Below are positions 35,001-46,300 of a stretch of 64,000 nucleotides of DNA, in pieces. Numbering within the stretch: position 1 is the first letter of the stretch; every line of letters starts with the position of its first letter. The translations under genes and the position numbers were made by a program. The notes below the pieces were generated by a model that was not told the DNA's origin, made no database searches, and worked only from the letters and a program-made list of their open reading frames with translations. Source of the DNA: Bimastos eiseni (lineage: Eukaryota > Annelida > Clitellata > Crassiclitellata > Lumbricidae); contig OY365811.1 in NCBI GenBank assembly GCA_959347315.1, positions 29,815,729 through 29,879,728 of the forward strand, given 5' to 3'.

Positions 35001-37875
35001 TAGAGTAATTGAGAACACACTGGGGCACAGAGCTAAGGAACCGAGTTCGATATCCCCCATAAGGTTGGCTAGCCCTTCTTTCGCTAGGCAGCGGCTTTTA
35101 CAAAATTGAGATGTATAACATAATGGGCACCCTGTGTGGCTGCCGACAGTTAAATTCCACTCCTGTAAAAACTTGTCATCATTCGTTAATACTATGTAAT
35201 CATACTGTGGTTTGTAGTTTGAAATTAAACAAATATTATTATTATTATAAATATGTAACCTGTGGTTGTTGTAGCAAAAGGAAGATCGAGTTCTCTTCAA
35301 GATACGAGAAGCAGAGTTCTGTCAAACAGTAGCTGAACTCAAACGACGAATTGCTGAGCTTGAAATAGAGGTGAAGTCATTCACAATATGACTGAGCACT
35401 GACACTGGCTTCCACTCATAGCCCACATTCGATTTATAGTTCTTTCCTTACATCCAGAGTATTTTCTGGTCAGGCTCCACGCTATCTTTGTGACCTTTCC
35501 ACCGTACAATATCGGCTGCCTCTCGACATCTTTTTCATTCTTTAGATCGATATGATCTCTTAGTAATTCGGACTGGGACAGCTCTTGCTCAAAATCGCTT
35601 TTATACTTCTGTTGGTCCTTTGCTTTAGAATCATATTCACTCTCTAACTCTCTTTGATTTTATCTCGGAGTGTTTCTGTTTCTGCCCGTATTTATAAGAC
35701 TTTTCTTTTTCCTCGGGGCTTTTCGCACTGATTAGGTTGTACTGGGAAAGGCACTATAGAAGTATGTAAATACAATACCATGGTGCAGCAAATCCAATGT
35801 CAAGAGGTAGTTTGCCATATATGAAAGCTTGTCAGTCTCTTACCAATTTACCCCTCTTGCCTCTATGTCACTTGGCCATCAATCACCAGGGATTGAAGTT
35901 GATGGCCAACCCTGGTTAATATCTGATCAAGGTTTCTGCAGATCCAAGCGAAAGTCTTCTTTCCCATTCCAATGCATTGGCACAACAGTCCTGCATTTCA
36001 ATGCAATTGCTTTCAAGATACATTTAATGATCCCAATTTTTTAAGACTAGACCAGTAAAATATTCTTCCTTGTTCTGAATTTCATATTTTGGGTAAAACA
36101 TTTAAAAATATGAAATATATAATAATTATCCTACTAACAATGAAAAGTAAAAGAACACATTATTAATATCACAATACTGCTAAGATATTCTTACAAGTGC
36201 AAAGCGACTGAATGCACTACTACAGCTATTAGACGAATGAATACAATGCCATAAGGATCTAACAAGAATTACGAAAGCGGATGTCAACGGACAATGCAGT
36301 CGGGGACGATAGAAGAAGAGATGGGAAGATATGATACAAAGGACCTGAAGACTGTAGAATTGAAAAATGACACGCTCGACAGAGTCAACTAGAGAAGAAG
36401 GATCTGAGTGGCTGACCCCTCCCTCCATTGTGAGGGATTATGCCATAAAGATTGAAACAGTATGGTTGCACTTGTAAGGATTAACTTTACAGTGTTGTGT
36501 CTAAATGTTGATTTGAACAGAATCAAGAGCTTCTGACTTCAGCACAACTTCACAACAAAGACCAAGACATCAAAGAAATGGAAAACAGAATTATAGAATT
36601 GCAAGACGAGGTTCGTTTCATCTAATCATCTGACGATGTTCTGTAGTTTTGTAATCACAATTAGATATCGTATTCAGATACGACTCTTAAGTCTGAGCCA
36701 TCTTTTGTTGAGAACTTCCTGAATTGAAGTTGCGTTTTGTTCAGTAGTAAAAGTATTGTCTGACAATAGCACATGCAAACGGAGCATTAGCTTTTGCCTA
36801 CCAGAATGCTATACAAAAGACTTTATTCTTACTGAGTACTTTCTCTTTACTCTCCCACAACTCCAAAGGCATCTGTTTTGTAACTGCTTATTATGATTAT
36901 TTTGTGATTGTAATTCTTCATTTTTCATTTATTATGCTCCTGCAGTGCTTTTGCAGGCAGCTGAATAAAGTACATACTTACTTACATCCTAGGGCATCAA
37001 TCCTCTGAGTGATAGAGGCAACCCCGATCCCAAGTGTCCAGAAGGCAAGCTATCCCCCCTAAGACTAAAAAAATATGCCCCCTACGTGAAATTGGAGACA
37101 TTTGCCTCCAGACCCCCCTATCTGGACACCTCTGCTTACATCATCGGGTGATGAGGCAGTGCCAGTGTGGCTAATGGCAGGCATTACTGTAACTATAAAT
37201 TGCGTAGTAATGAGACTTACATGTCAGGTACTAAAAAGTTTGGCTCATAACCATAGTAAAATTGCTGATAGCTTTTAAGACTCCTATATACTGATTTAAA
37301 TATCAACTGATACAAAGGCTTTGTGCAGTTTGCGAATATTTATATAGCACCTACTTTTCAACATTGAAAGTTTGTTGACGACTGCATGTTATATTCGTCT
37401 GCTGACCAGTAGGACCATCAGACTCTGGACAAAGGCAGCAGAATAAAATATGCATATCAAACAAGTTTGTTTATTAAATATTAAACACCTTTCAAATTAG
37501 TTTGCATTGAGTTGCTTCTCTCAGATGGTTAGTGAAAGAGGATTCAGTCCTTGACCTCCTTGAATCCTGACTTGGCACACTAAAAGACCCCTAAGAAATA
37601 TCAGAGGTTATATCAGAGGTTAACTTGCGAGTTGTTCATCACAAATTAATCTTACTGCATGTATCTGTTTGCATTTGTAGATTCAGCAGTTTAAGCTCAC
37701 ACGGTCAGATAGCTCAGCAACGGAAGAGCAGAGGAGTCCAACGTGCATCATGACCGAATCATTCATGGGTGACAATGTGTGCCTTCAGCCAACAAACTTT
37801 GACTCAATTATCGACTTTTCAGACATATATATAAGTCACACAAAAGATGTTGAAGAGTTATTAGGCCATGACTGA
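29099..37875 (+). CDS. EVI5-like coiled-coil protein without TBC domain
   Basis: Exons: 29099-29277 (start), 29831-29885, 30612-30665, 31909-32046, 32476-32625, 33141-33341, 33975-34121, 35275-35370, 36521-36610, 37681-37875 (stop TGA). Total 1305 nt, 434 aa. From residue 61 the order follows the coiled-coil half of EVI5/EVI5L just after its TBC domain: RLRSENHLLRERI, then REAES, KEQVMALRMREASLV, LMERETQNHIFER, VLFKIREAEFCQTVAELK, RRIAELEIE. Residues 1-60 are unlike anything I recognise. Family proteins are Rab GTPase-activating or Rab11-linked regulators; without TBC this one cannot have that GAP activity, so a scaffold or competitor role is inferred. The ATG is supported by an in-frame TAG at 29057-29059 within the same exon. 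All internal exons from exon 3 are phase 0 at both ends. The tail ends in EELLGHD, reminiscent of the EELLGV of EVI5L. Confidence 0.85.
29384..29443 (+). pseudogene. Duplicate copy of EVI5-like exon 2 (alternative exon or relic)
   Basis: The stretch through 29443 matches exon 2 (29831-29885) and continues into its intron (GCACTTGAGCAGCCAAC against CCACTTGAGCAGCCAAC). It stays open in the exon 2 frame (SRSKECDKHVELR against SKNKECDEHVELR), but the donor is GCAAGG in place of GTAAGT. It may be a mutually exclusive exon or a decaying duplicate. Confidence 0.55.
30730..31465 (-). mobile_element. LINE 3' fragment (CR1/L2 group)
   Basis: The minus strand encodes LNRLDYCSTILVGLP and, after a frame break, RWLPVCRRIHSRLC and AFAIAGPTAWNGLP, the C-terminal RT region and tail of CR1/L2-type LINEs. 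The 3' end is GGCGCTATATTAAATTC followed by an ATCTA repeat (30722-30752). It sits in intron 3 of the EVI5-like gene. Confidence 0.8.
33345..33500 (-). repeat. Interspersed repeat, inverted partner of 16275-16405
   Basis: Begins just after the exon 6 donor of the EVI5-like gene (GGGGCGGCAATGCCGG) and shares GTCCCC, ACCCCTCTCATTGGGTGTCC and AAAGGTGG-type blocks with the copy inside the hAT-type element. Confidence 0.6.
34425..34575 (+). repeat. Retroelement 3' fragment, pair with 36835-36985
   Basis: Both copies contain ACTCTC-CACA, then a TGTTTTGTA and TTATGAT block, and end near GCAGGC and AAGTACATAC. They are in the same orientation, in introns 7 and 9 of the EVI5-like gene. This is the tail style of CR1/L2 LINEs. 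Confidence 0.5.
34985..35258 (+). mobile_element. tRNA-headed SINE
   Basis: Head with GGGGGCATAGAGTAATTGAG and B box GAGTTCGATATCC (near 35043), the CCCCC closing the acceptor-like stem. The 3' part (CAGTTAAATTCCACTC, ACTTGTCAT) is shared with the element at 50085-50310. It has an (ATT)n tail ending about 20 bp before exon 8 of the EVI5-like gene. Confidence 0.65.
35395..35770 (+). mobile_element. CR1/L2-type LINE C-terminal fragment
   Basis: Encodes HWLPLIAHIRF and a decayed RT C-terminus. It ends in AAGGCACTATAGAAG, a typical CR1/L2 3' tail. It starts about 25 bp after exon 8 of the EVI5-like gene. Confidence 0.65.
36835..36985 (+). repeat. Retroelement 3' fragment, pair with 34425-34575
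   Basis: Second copy of the fragment described at 34425. Ends GCAGCTGAATAAAGTACATAC. Confidence 0.5.
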
Positions 37876-38440
37876 TACAAATGACCAAATGAAGAAACCA
37901 TTGCACATAGTCTATTATTCTACTTGTTATTACATTATGTCTGTGCTATCCAACTGCTTTGACAATGTGACCCACAGAAAAATTATTGTTGAAGCATAGG
38001 TCCGCAGCAGTAAACTCAAAAGTAACATTTACGCAAATAATTAACTGTATTAAAATTTATTATGGGATAATCATGTGCCATGGGAACTGGACTTTGTGTT
38101 CACATTGTCAAATTATAAGTGAAGTTATAAACAAATAGCTGTGCATATATGGGCCACCAACTGTGACTTTTCTTTACACAAATTGCAAAAAAATTAACGA
38201 AATCGGGTGAGTCACTTACAATCAGGTATGAGCCGCAGGTTTGGACAGCACGACACTACGTAATTACTAAACACTTAAACCCATAATGTTCAAGTCTAGA
38301 AGAGGCTTGCTAGCATAACACCTGTTGTACCTGTGTGCTCCTGTGAAATAATAGAATATTCAAATGACAAACTAGAAGGGTGTTTCTATTGGTTCATAAT
38401 TAAAAACACATTCAATAAGTTAAAAAAATTTAAATTATGA
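37876..38440. other. 3' flank of the EVI5-like gene
   Basis: No coding exon. AT-rich DNA that probably contains the 3' UTR. A MITE follows at 38444. Confidence 0.45.
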
Positions 38441-38443
38441 TAA

Positions 38444-38594
38444 GGGGTCATCCATAAAGGACGCCTGCAAAAATATTACTTTCCCTCGCCTTGTCCGCAT
38501 TCTACCGACGCCTCCCCTTTGCGGAAGTCCGCATCATGCGTGCATCAGCCACCAATGCAACTGCTGATAATTAACTAATAATTTGGGCCTACAA

Positions 38595-38634
<40 letters not shown>

Positions 38635-39297
38635 ATTATTTTACTGTGCACATCGCTATTTAAAACACATTTATTGACAGTGAATGAGATTGAATAAAAG
38701 CCATATAAAAAACTTTAATAACAGATTAAATGCTTATTTAAAGCATCCATTGCCATTTAATAGAACAGCCATTAAAGTAATTAACATTTATAATCAAAAT
38801 TACCATCGTGTTGTGTCGCTCATTCAATATCATAAAGTTTTTAAATAATTATACTCATAGCAAGCACCAAGGGCCAAAAAAATTTATTGTCAAACTGAGG
38901 TTAAACTTATAGTTTTGATAATTTTTAAACATAGAGATTAAACTTAAAGTTTCAATAATTTTTGTGACTTTCTACATCTATTTGATTTAAAAAATTGAAT
39001 ATTGGAGAAAGTCTTAAAATATGCTCTTACCTGTTCTTTAGGTCAATAAGATCCTAATTTGTATGCAAGCTTCATAATTATATCATTCTCTCAAACGTGA
39101 AGTATAACCTAAAGCTATTGATAAACAATTAAGATTATGACGTAACTACCATGATTTTAGTAATAATAATTTTGGCGATGATTTAGCATGGTCACATGCG
39201 GACGTCCGCTCAGTTCATAACCCCTCCTATCTTGACCCCTTCCGCATTTTCACCTACCCCTCTCCCCATGTTGTGGACGTCATTTGTGGATGACCCC
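38444..39297. mobile_element. Harbinger-like MITE, 854 bp, TAA target duplication
   Basis: Ends GGGGTCATCCATAAAGGACG and, inverted, GGGGTCATCCACAAATGACG: 17 of 20 matching. Flanked by TAA on both sides (38441-38443, 39298-39300). A 3-bp TWA duplication fits PIF/Harbinger. The interior is AT-rich with a (TA)n run at 38598-38630 and no transposase frame. Confidence 0.72.
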
Positions 39298-39300
39298 TAA

Positions 39301-40396
39301 TTAATGTGCATTATAAAACTCAAAATTATTTTGATGCTCTATAAAGCAAGTATGCAAAAACTAGACCCACCGCTAGCACTTGTCGGCATTTACTCTTACC
39401 ATCATTTTACCGATGCCTGCACACAAACGGGTACTAATTTGCAGAGGGCTAACTGTATTGTGGGGCTTGTTGTTTTGACACAATTATGACGCAAAGGGAC
39501 TCTGGATCCAGCTCAGTTCAGTATGTCTGCTGACTAAAGTTGGTATTTAGGGCACGAGTCGTACATACCCTTCTGACTCAACTTGACCAAGAGACTCCGA
39601 AAATTTGGTCAGCTGCGGATGGGAATCCGTTGGTTGGTTCCCTGCTTGTGCGTGGGCCCACCACTGGTGATTCTTTCAGCTTACTGTGCACTGTTTTGCT
39701 AATGTTGTTACATATTCTTTATTACTGACATTTAACATCTATATGACTAGCACAGAGAATACCTCTTGAGTAGATATCTGAAATGGTATAAATGTTCAAT
39801 TGCATTACATCCCTTAATTATGGAAGTATGCACAATATTTTGCACTTACAGAATAAAGCCACATTTTCAATCACCTAAAGTTTTCACTGCCGAAATTACC
39901 TTCAGGCAGCTGCGAGAATTCTTATTCTGTGGATTAGTCTTTGTCAACCAAATATACTCACATAAGAAATATTTTCTTCATGATCAATCTCAGAGATTGA
40001 AAAAAGAATTAAACATGAATTTAAATAACTATGAAACTGTACACTAAACAGCTGTTTGAGAACTGACGCATTTTTTTAACTCGGCCATTTTAATTAACGA
40101 GATTTTTGCTTCTCTTTCCAAATTTCTATACCCTAAAGCAACAGACTAACTCAAAGATTAGTACGTCTTTGCATCGGTTACATTTCTTTACACAGTTCTG
40201 TTCAAGAAATTAAAAGTGCATTTTAGTGCCATCAACATGTAAAAAGGCAAATAACTACTGCCACTAGAAATAGTCTGCTTATCAATATAATGCAATACAA
40301 CTGATACAGTGTCCTTATCACGCTTTTGGCTCAGCCTATCAAACACAGCAGTCGTGAAACTTAATAAATGGCAGAGAAGTTAGATACTTTAATAGC
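39301..40396. other. Intergenic/3' flank of OSBP
   Basis: No exon recognised. The EVI5-like gene and OSBP converge here. The part near 40396 should include the OSBP 3' UTR. Confidence 0.45.
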
Positions 40397-43300
40397 TCAC
40401 ACGAAAATATTCGGACACCGTGACCAGTCCTGCCTCTTTTTGCAGTTCCAGTATTCATGAGTGAATCTGTGCATCGCATATCCTGTCTGTGGGTCATCTT
40501 GCTTTTTGAACCATTTTGGATCATAAAGCAAAGCATCTGCTTCTAAAATAGAAACACAATGTAACAAATATTTTAAAATCAATTATAATCCAAAAACAAA
40601 CTGTAAGTAATTAAGAATAATATCATCATTGTTGCTAGTGTATAGAAGGGCAAATGAAACTCATAAGGGCACTGAGAAACTAATGATGATGATATTAGAT
40701 CAAATTTCTGGTGTTATAGTGGAACAAAACTGTTAAAACAGGCAACAGTGTTAAAGTATCTAAGTTATTGTCATCATCACCAATAACTTTAGTCATCACT
40801 GTCATCATCATCATCAGTTTTTAATCACAGAGTTGCCACAATAATCACAGGTCATGCCTTTGTCCTCAATCCAAAAATCAATTTTAGACCTAATAATCTC
40901 ATCTGCGATATTATTACTGACAAGAAAAGGACATACATCAATGCTGCTTATTAATGGGGAGGCCTTGCTCAAAGTCTCTACAAAAAACCTCTAACCCAAA
41001 GAGGCCTTAAACACCCACCCAAAGACAGACACAGACATAGACACACACACACACAGACACACACACACACAAACACACACAGAGGTTCAGATAGCTGCAT
41101 TGGTTAGAGCATAAGTCCCATGCGCTTCATGGTGTGCGGTGGTCAGTTCGGTTACCAATGCCATCGTGTCACATGGTAACCTAATCCATAAAATTCTATT
41201 CATGTATTTTAGTTGATTGACTGACGTTCAGCTTCCAGTCCTTTGCTTGCTGCCATTGACTGTCTCCTCCTCCTCGTTGACCTCTGCTTTTCCTCCAACA
41301 GCACTTTGACCTTTTCCGCTTCATCTATCGACCCCTGCTCCATCAATCGCATATCCGGTCGCAACCGACTGTCTGTTGGAGCCACGTTGGGCTCTGGTTC
41401 GTTCAGTTGGATCGCAAGTTGAGTGAACTTGTAACTTGCATTTGGTCTGAAAGTCCAAATCCAGGAATTGCATCACTGACTATGTTCGGTTATAGCTGGG
41501 ACTAATAAGGAAGAGATATGAAGCCACAGCGTGGCAGCCAATCAGTGATCGTGTTTTCTGATACATTGCAGGCGATGTCTGTATTCGGCTTTTTAATGAA
41601 TAAAAAGTGGCATCAGGGAGGGTAGACTTGAAAGTATAATCACCGAGAAGTTCGTCTAGATTTATGCTACTCAGCCAAAAAACATTTTTTGAACGCATGC
41701 TATCTATATGGCATGTTCTATATATTCAGTTGCTAATAAAAACAAGCATGACTGCCGATTTGTCCTCCAAAATTAGGCCAATGACCCAATTTCCGTCTAC
41801 TTCATACCCCTTCCATGCTAGTCCCAGGTTATAGTCAATGAAGTCAATTTAATCACATATGCAAGAGAAAGCAAGTTTTGAATACATATAAGACATTTAA
41901 CATAAAATAACATAATCTTTTATTGCATCCAATTCGCAAAATATAAGTAGATATAAGTAGTTTAAAATAGAATACAATGGGAGACACCTAATTTAAGGGG
42001 CCAAGAAGGCCCCGCTAATAAGGGACACCCAAACAATCCTCTTACAAACTTTCAAGTTAAACAGAAAGTAGGGTAACAGAGAATGAAAATATATAGAAAA
42101 CAAATAAATTCCAAGCTAAACATACACTAGCAGTAATACTTAAACTAGTTAACTAAATAGCACACTGTAGAGTCATTCAGGTAAGTGAAGTAGTGGCTGT
42201 ACTAGCTTTGAATAAAACATTACAAAGAGACATGAGAGATCAAGTGGCTACATAACTGTTTCCTGAAAAAGCACAGTTTGTACAAGAGGATGACATATAA
42301 TGTGGTGCTCACTGAGACGAGTGGTGGGCGTGGTAGTGAACAATCTCTCAATGCATTTATTAAATCTAGTCTAATGTAATCACTTCTATAGTGCTCTAAA
42401 CATAATGCACAAGGCATCAATCAACAGTAATTAGTTGAAATCCGGAAAATCCCAAACATGAACTCAAGCTATGAGGGCCATGCATGCTGAAACAGACACT
42501 GATGCAGAAGAGTCCACCTAAGTCGAGTCTGAGTCTAGAGGTGTTAGAGTCTGAGTCCAAATTTAATCCATTCTTTGGTGACCTACATGAAAGATCGAGT
42601 AGAAGTTCGAGTACAAAGTCCATCAACATAAAAATACACTAAGACACACAATTCAATAGTAAAGGAAAACTAATGGTGCTATCATGCAAAAAAAAAAGTG
42701 AATGTAATTTATCAAACTTTCAACACTAAATTGACAAAGGCTTGCACGATCGCGAGGATGCAGAATAATTGTTACTTTATAAATCACACGTTTAACAAGT
42801 GTGCTCGTAACAGGAACAGGAAAAATTTAAATTGCAAGTGCCAACTAAGAATTGTTGTGTCAATATACAGTTGCCTGTTCAGAATCATAACTCAGAAACT
42901 TAGTTAGCAAGTCAAATTCAAGTCTAGGGGCTTCGAGTCAAAGTCAAAGTTGTGATAATCTGATTCTTTGCCTGCACTGAATGGGTTTCGAGTCACACTG
43001 GAGTCTTCTGCTGGACTAGAGTACTGTAAACAGATGAGTGTCAAGTTCAGCTTAATAATGTTACAGAATAAAATTTACAACAACGAGGGTTGAGACTATA
43101 CAATTGCTATTCCATTCTATTCTATTTAGGGATCTATAAAGCGCCTCTCACAGTACAACCTAATCAGAGGTGCTATTGATATCGTTCCTTTGTATAGGAT
43201 GGCTTAGGCTGGCTGCCCAGCTGTGCATGTCTGGGGCACCATTTGTTCAAACTATACAAGCCATAAGGAAAAATTGCTCAGTCGCGGGAATGCTGCCAAC

Positions 43301-46300
43301 ATAATATTATGTGCTTCAACCAAGACACCAATTAAGCTCAGCATGCAATTCAATCAATCAATTTCAATCAATTTTTTTATTGAAACCAACCAGATTTTTA
43401 CAGCAGCAAGATAATTTTACAAGATTCCAGAGACATTGGTAACAATTGGGAGCCCTAAAGGGATCTAGATCCCGCTAACTAGGGTCACCTAAAGTACTTA
43501 CTAAATATACATGAGTGACAGTCGATTAACATATTTCAAAATATGATGAACAGTTTCACTTAATCATAAGATTAATCCAATTACAACTTAAACGATTATT
43601 ATTTTATCTTAACTAACGACATGAAAAGATAATAACACAATAAAGCTAACATAAGAACATAGGTTCACATGTTAACAAAGCACAATACTAACATAATAAC
43701 ATAGGTCCATATACACACAGAGCTAGTTACTTATTTCCATTCACTATGTGGGTGCACAGCCTTTTTTGAATTCGTGTAGGCCATGACATTGCTTAATTTA
43801 TGGAGGAATTTTGTTCCATATAAGGGTCCCAGTAGACTTGATAGTGAATCGATGAGTATTAGAATGAACGGCAACCGAGCAACATGCCTTTGCATTTCTG
43901 GTGTAGTAAGTGTGTATGTCCTTACTCATTTTAAAGAAATCCCCATAAACTTTTGGAAGCAGGCCATGCTCATAGCGGAAGAGGAATTCCCCAATTTGAA
44001 ATATCTTTATCTGTTCAATTCTTAACAGTCCCAAATCAAAGTAAATTTGGCTAGTTGGCAAGCTTGGTAGGGCATCTGCAACAATTCGAATGGCACGTTT
44101 CTGTAAAATTACCAATCTATGTAGTCTCGATTCTTAAGTTGATGCCCATATCATGTTACAATATACCAGATATGGGTATACAAGTGAGTAGTACAACTTT
44201 ATACGGATGGAAGTGGGCAATAGATAGGATGTACATGGTAAGATACCAACATTCTTGGCAATTTTTGCGGATATATTTTTAATGTGCTCTTTCCATGTCA
44301 TGTGTTGATCTACATGGACTCCCAGAAATTTGGTTGAAACTACCTGGGAGATGGGGACGCCGTTTATGAGCAGCATCGGACTTTCCGTGGCACCCATTTT
44401 CCTGTGGGATTTGAATATGATGAAGTTCGTCTTGTCCAAGTTGAGTGTCAGTTTGTTTGCACAAAACCAATCCGCTATAGTTGCCAGTTCAGTATTAACA
44501 GTCTGAATTAGGGTCAGGAGGCATTTATGAGAACAGAATACGTTCGTATCATCAACAAATAAAATAAAGATCATTAATATAAATGAGAAATAACAATGGA
44601 CTGAGGTTCGATCCTTGAGGAACTCGAAACCCTACTAGACCCATGTCAGATAATCTACCGTTGCAGCTAACTCGTTGTAAGCGGTTTTCAAAATAGCTGA
44701 CAAACCAACGGAGTAGCATTCCACTTATACCATAGTGCTCTAATTTATTAAGGAGAATATTATGATCTACAGTATCTAAGGCCTTGGCTAAATCGATGAA
44801 TATGCCCACCGAATACTCGTTGTTCTCGATTGCATTAGAAATTTTATCTTGCATACTCAAAAGAGCCATGTACGGGGAATGGCCAGGTTGGAACCCGTGT
44901 TGAGAGTGAAATATAACGTTGGACTTTGTAATAAAACTAAAAAGGCGATCATACATTAATTTTTCATAAAATTTGGAGAAAAACGGGAGCACTGAAATTG
45001 GTCTATAATTCGTTACGTTATCCCTTTCTCCTTTCTTGAATATGGGAACAACTTTTGCTATTTTCAAGGCTTGCGGGACAATCACATTTTTGAGCGAGCA
45101 GTTAATGAGTTCTGCCAATAGATGGGCAACATATGCTAAATTAGGGATAGCAATGCATGGATCGATGTCGTCCACTCCCCTGCTGTGGGTTGAACGCATT
45201 GATCGGCTTATATTCAAAATCTCTTCAGAGGAAGTTAGCAGAAGACCCATCTAATTAGGCAAAGACGGTTGAATGTACTCTTTGAAGGATTGCAAAGGGT
45301 TCGATATTTTTACAGCAAGGGATTGAGCAATACTCGTAAAATAGTTATTGAATTTGTTGGTCATTAATTTTGCATCTTCGATTTTCTCACCATTAATTTT
45401 TAAAGATTCGATCATCGTTTCACGCTCTCCCAATTTCATTAATTACCTAACCATACCTTACAGCTAAAAACTCTCTTCCAGTAATAAATCAGTTCTTACT
45501 GCACAGGAACATTCTTCCAAATGATGACCGGTGCATCTGCGCTGAAGGACAGCTGGCCTCTGGATGATTCAGACTTGGATAAAACACGACAGCTCTCTAT
45601 CTTTTCATCCCAGGTGCCTTGCAGAATATAACCAACTTCACTTTTAACATCGCTCACAATTCCTGTCACCTATGAAACAAACCATAAACAATGGATAATT
45701 TGTAGCTATTTTATTAGCTATCACATGTTTCCTTGAAGTAACCAGATTGAAAAATTCTGTTTTGGAATGCTATCTGAATGAATTGTAATTCTGTTATATA
45801 ATGGAATCTGAATGTAGTGCAATTCTGTTTCGGAATGCTATCTTAATGGACTGCATTTATGTTTTAGAATGCAATCTGAATGGATTGTAATTCTGTTATG
45901 GAATGCTATTTTAACGGATTACAATTCTGTTTTATAAAGCAATCTGAATCAATTGTAATACTGATTTAGAATACTTTCTGAATGGATAGCAATTCGGTAT
46001 TGGAATGCAACCCTACCAGATTGCAATTCTGCTTTAGAATTCTATCTGAATGGACTGCAATTCCGTTTTGGGATGCCATATGAATGGATTGCAGTTCTGG
46101 TCTTCTGGCAACTGGACTTGCATCTTCACTTGGCATCTCAATAGTTGCATCATGATAAGTAAGCTGCTGCCCCATGCTTAGCTTTACGTAATATTTTAGA
46201 CGGATGGAGTGTTATGACTGCAATTACCTTTAATTGTATTCGACTTCACGCTGGTAGTTCTATTTCTAGCTGTTACACTGTGTGTACCTTTCTGTTGTTA

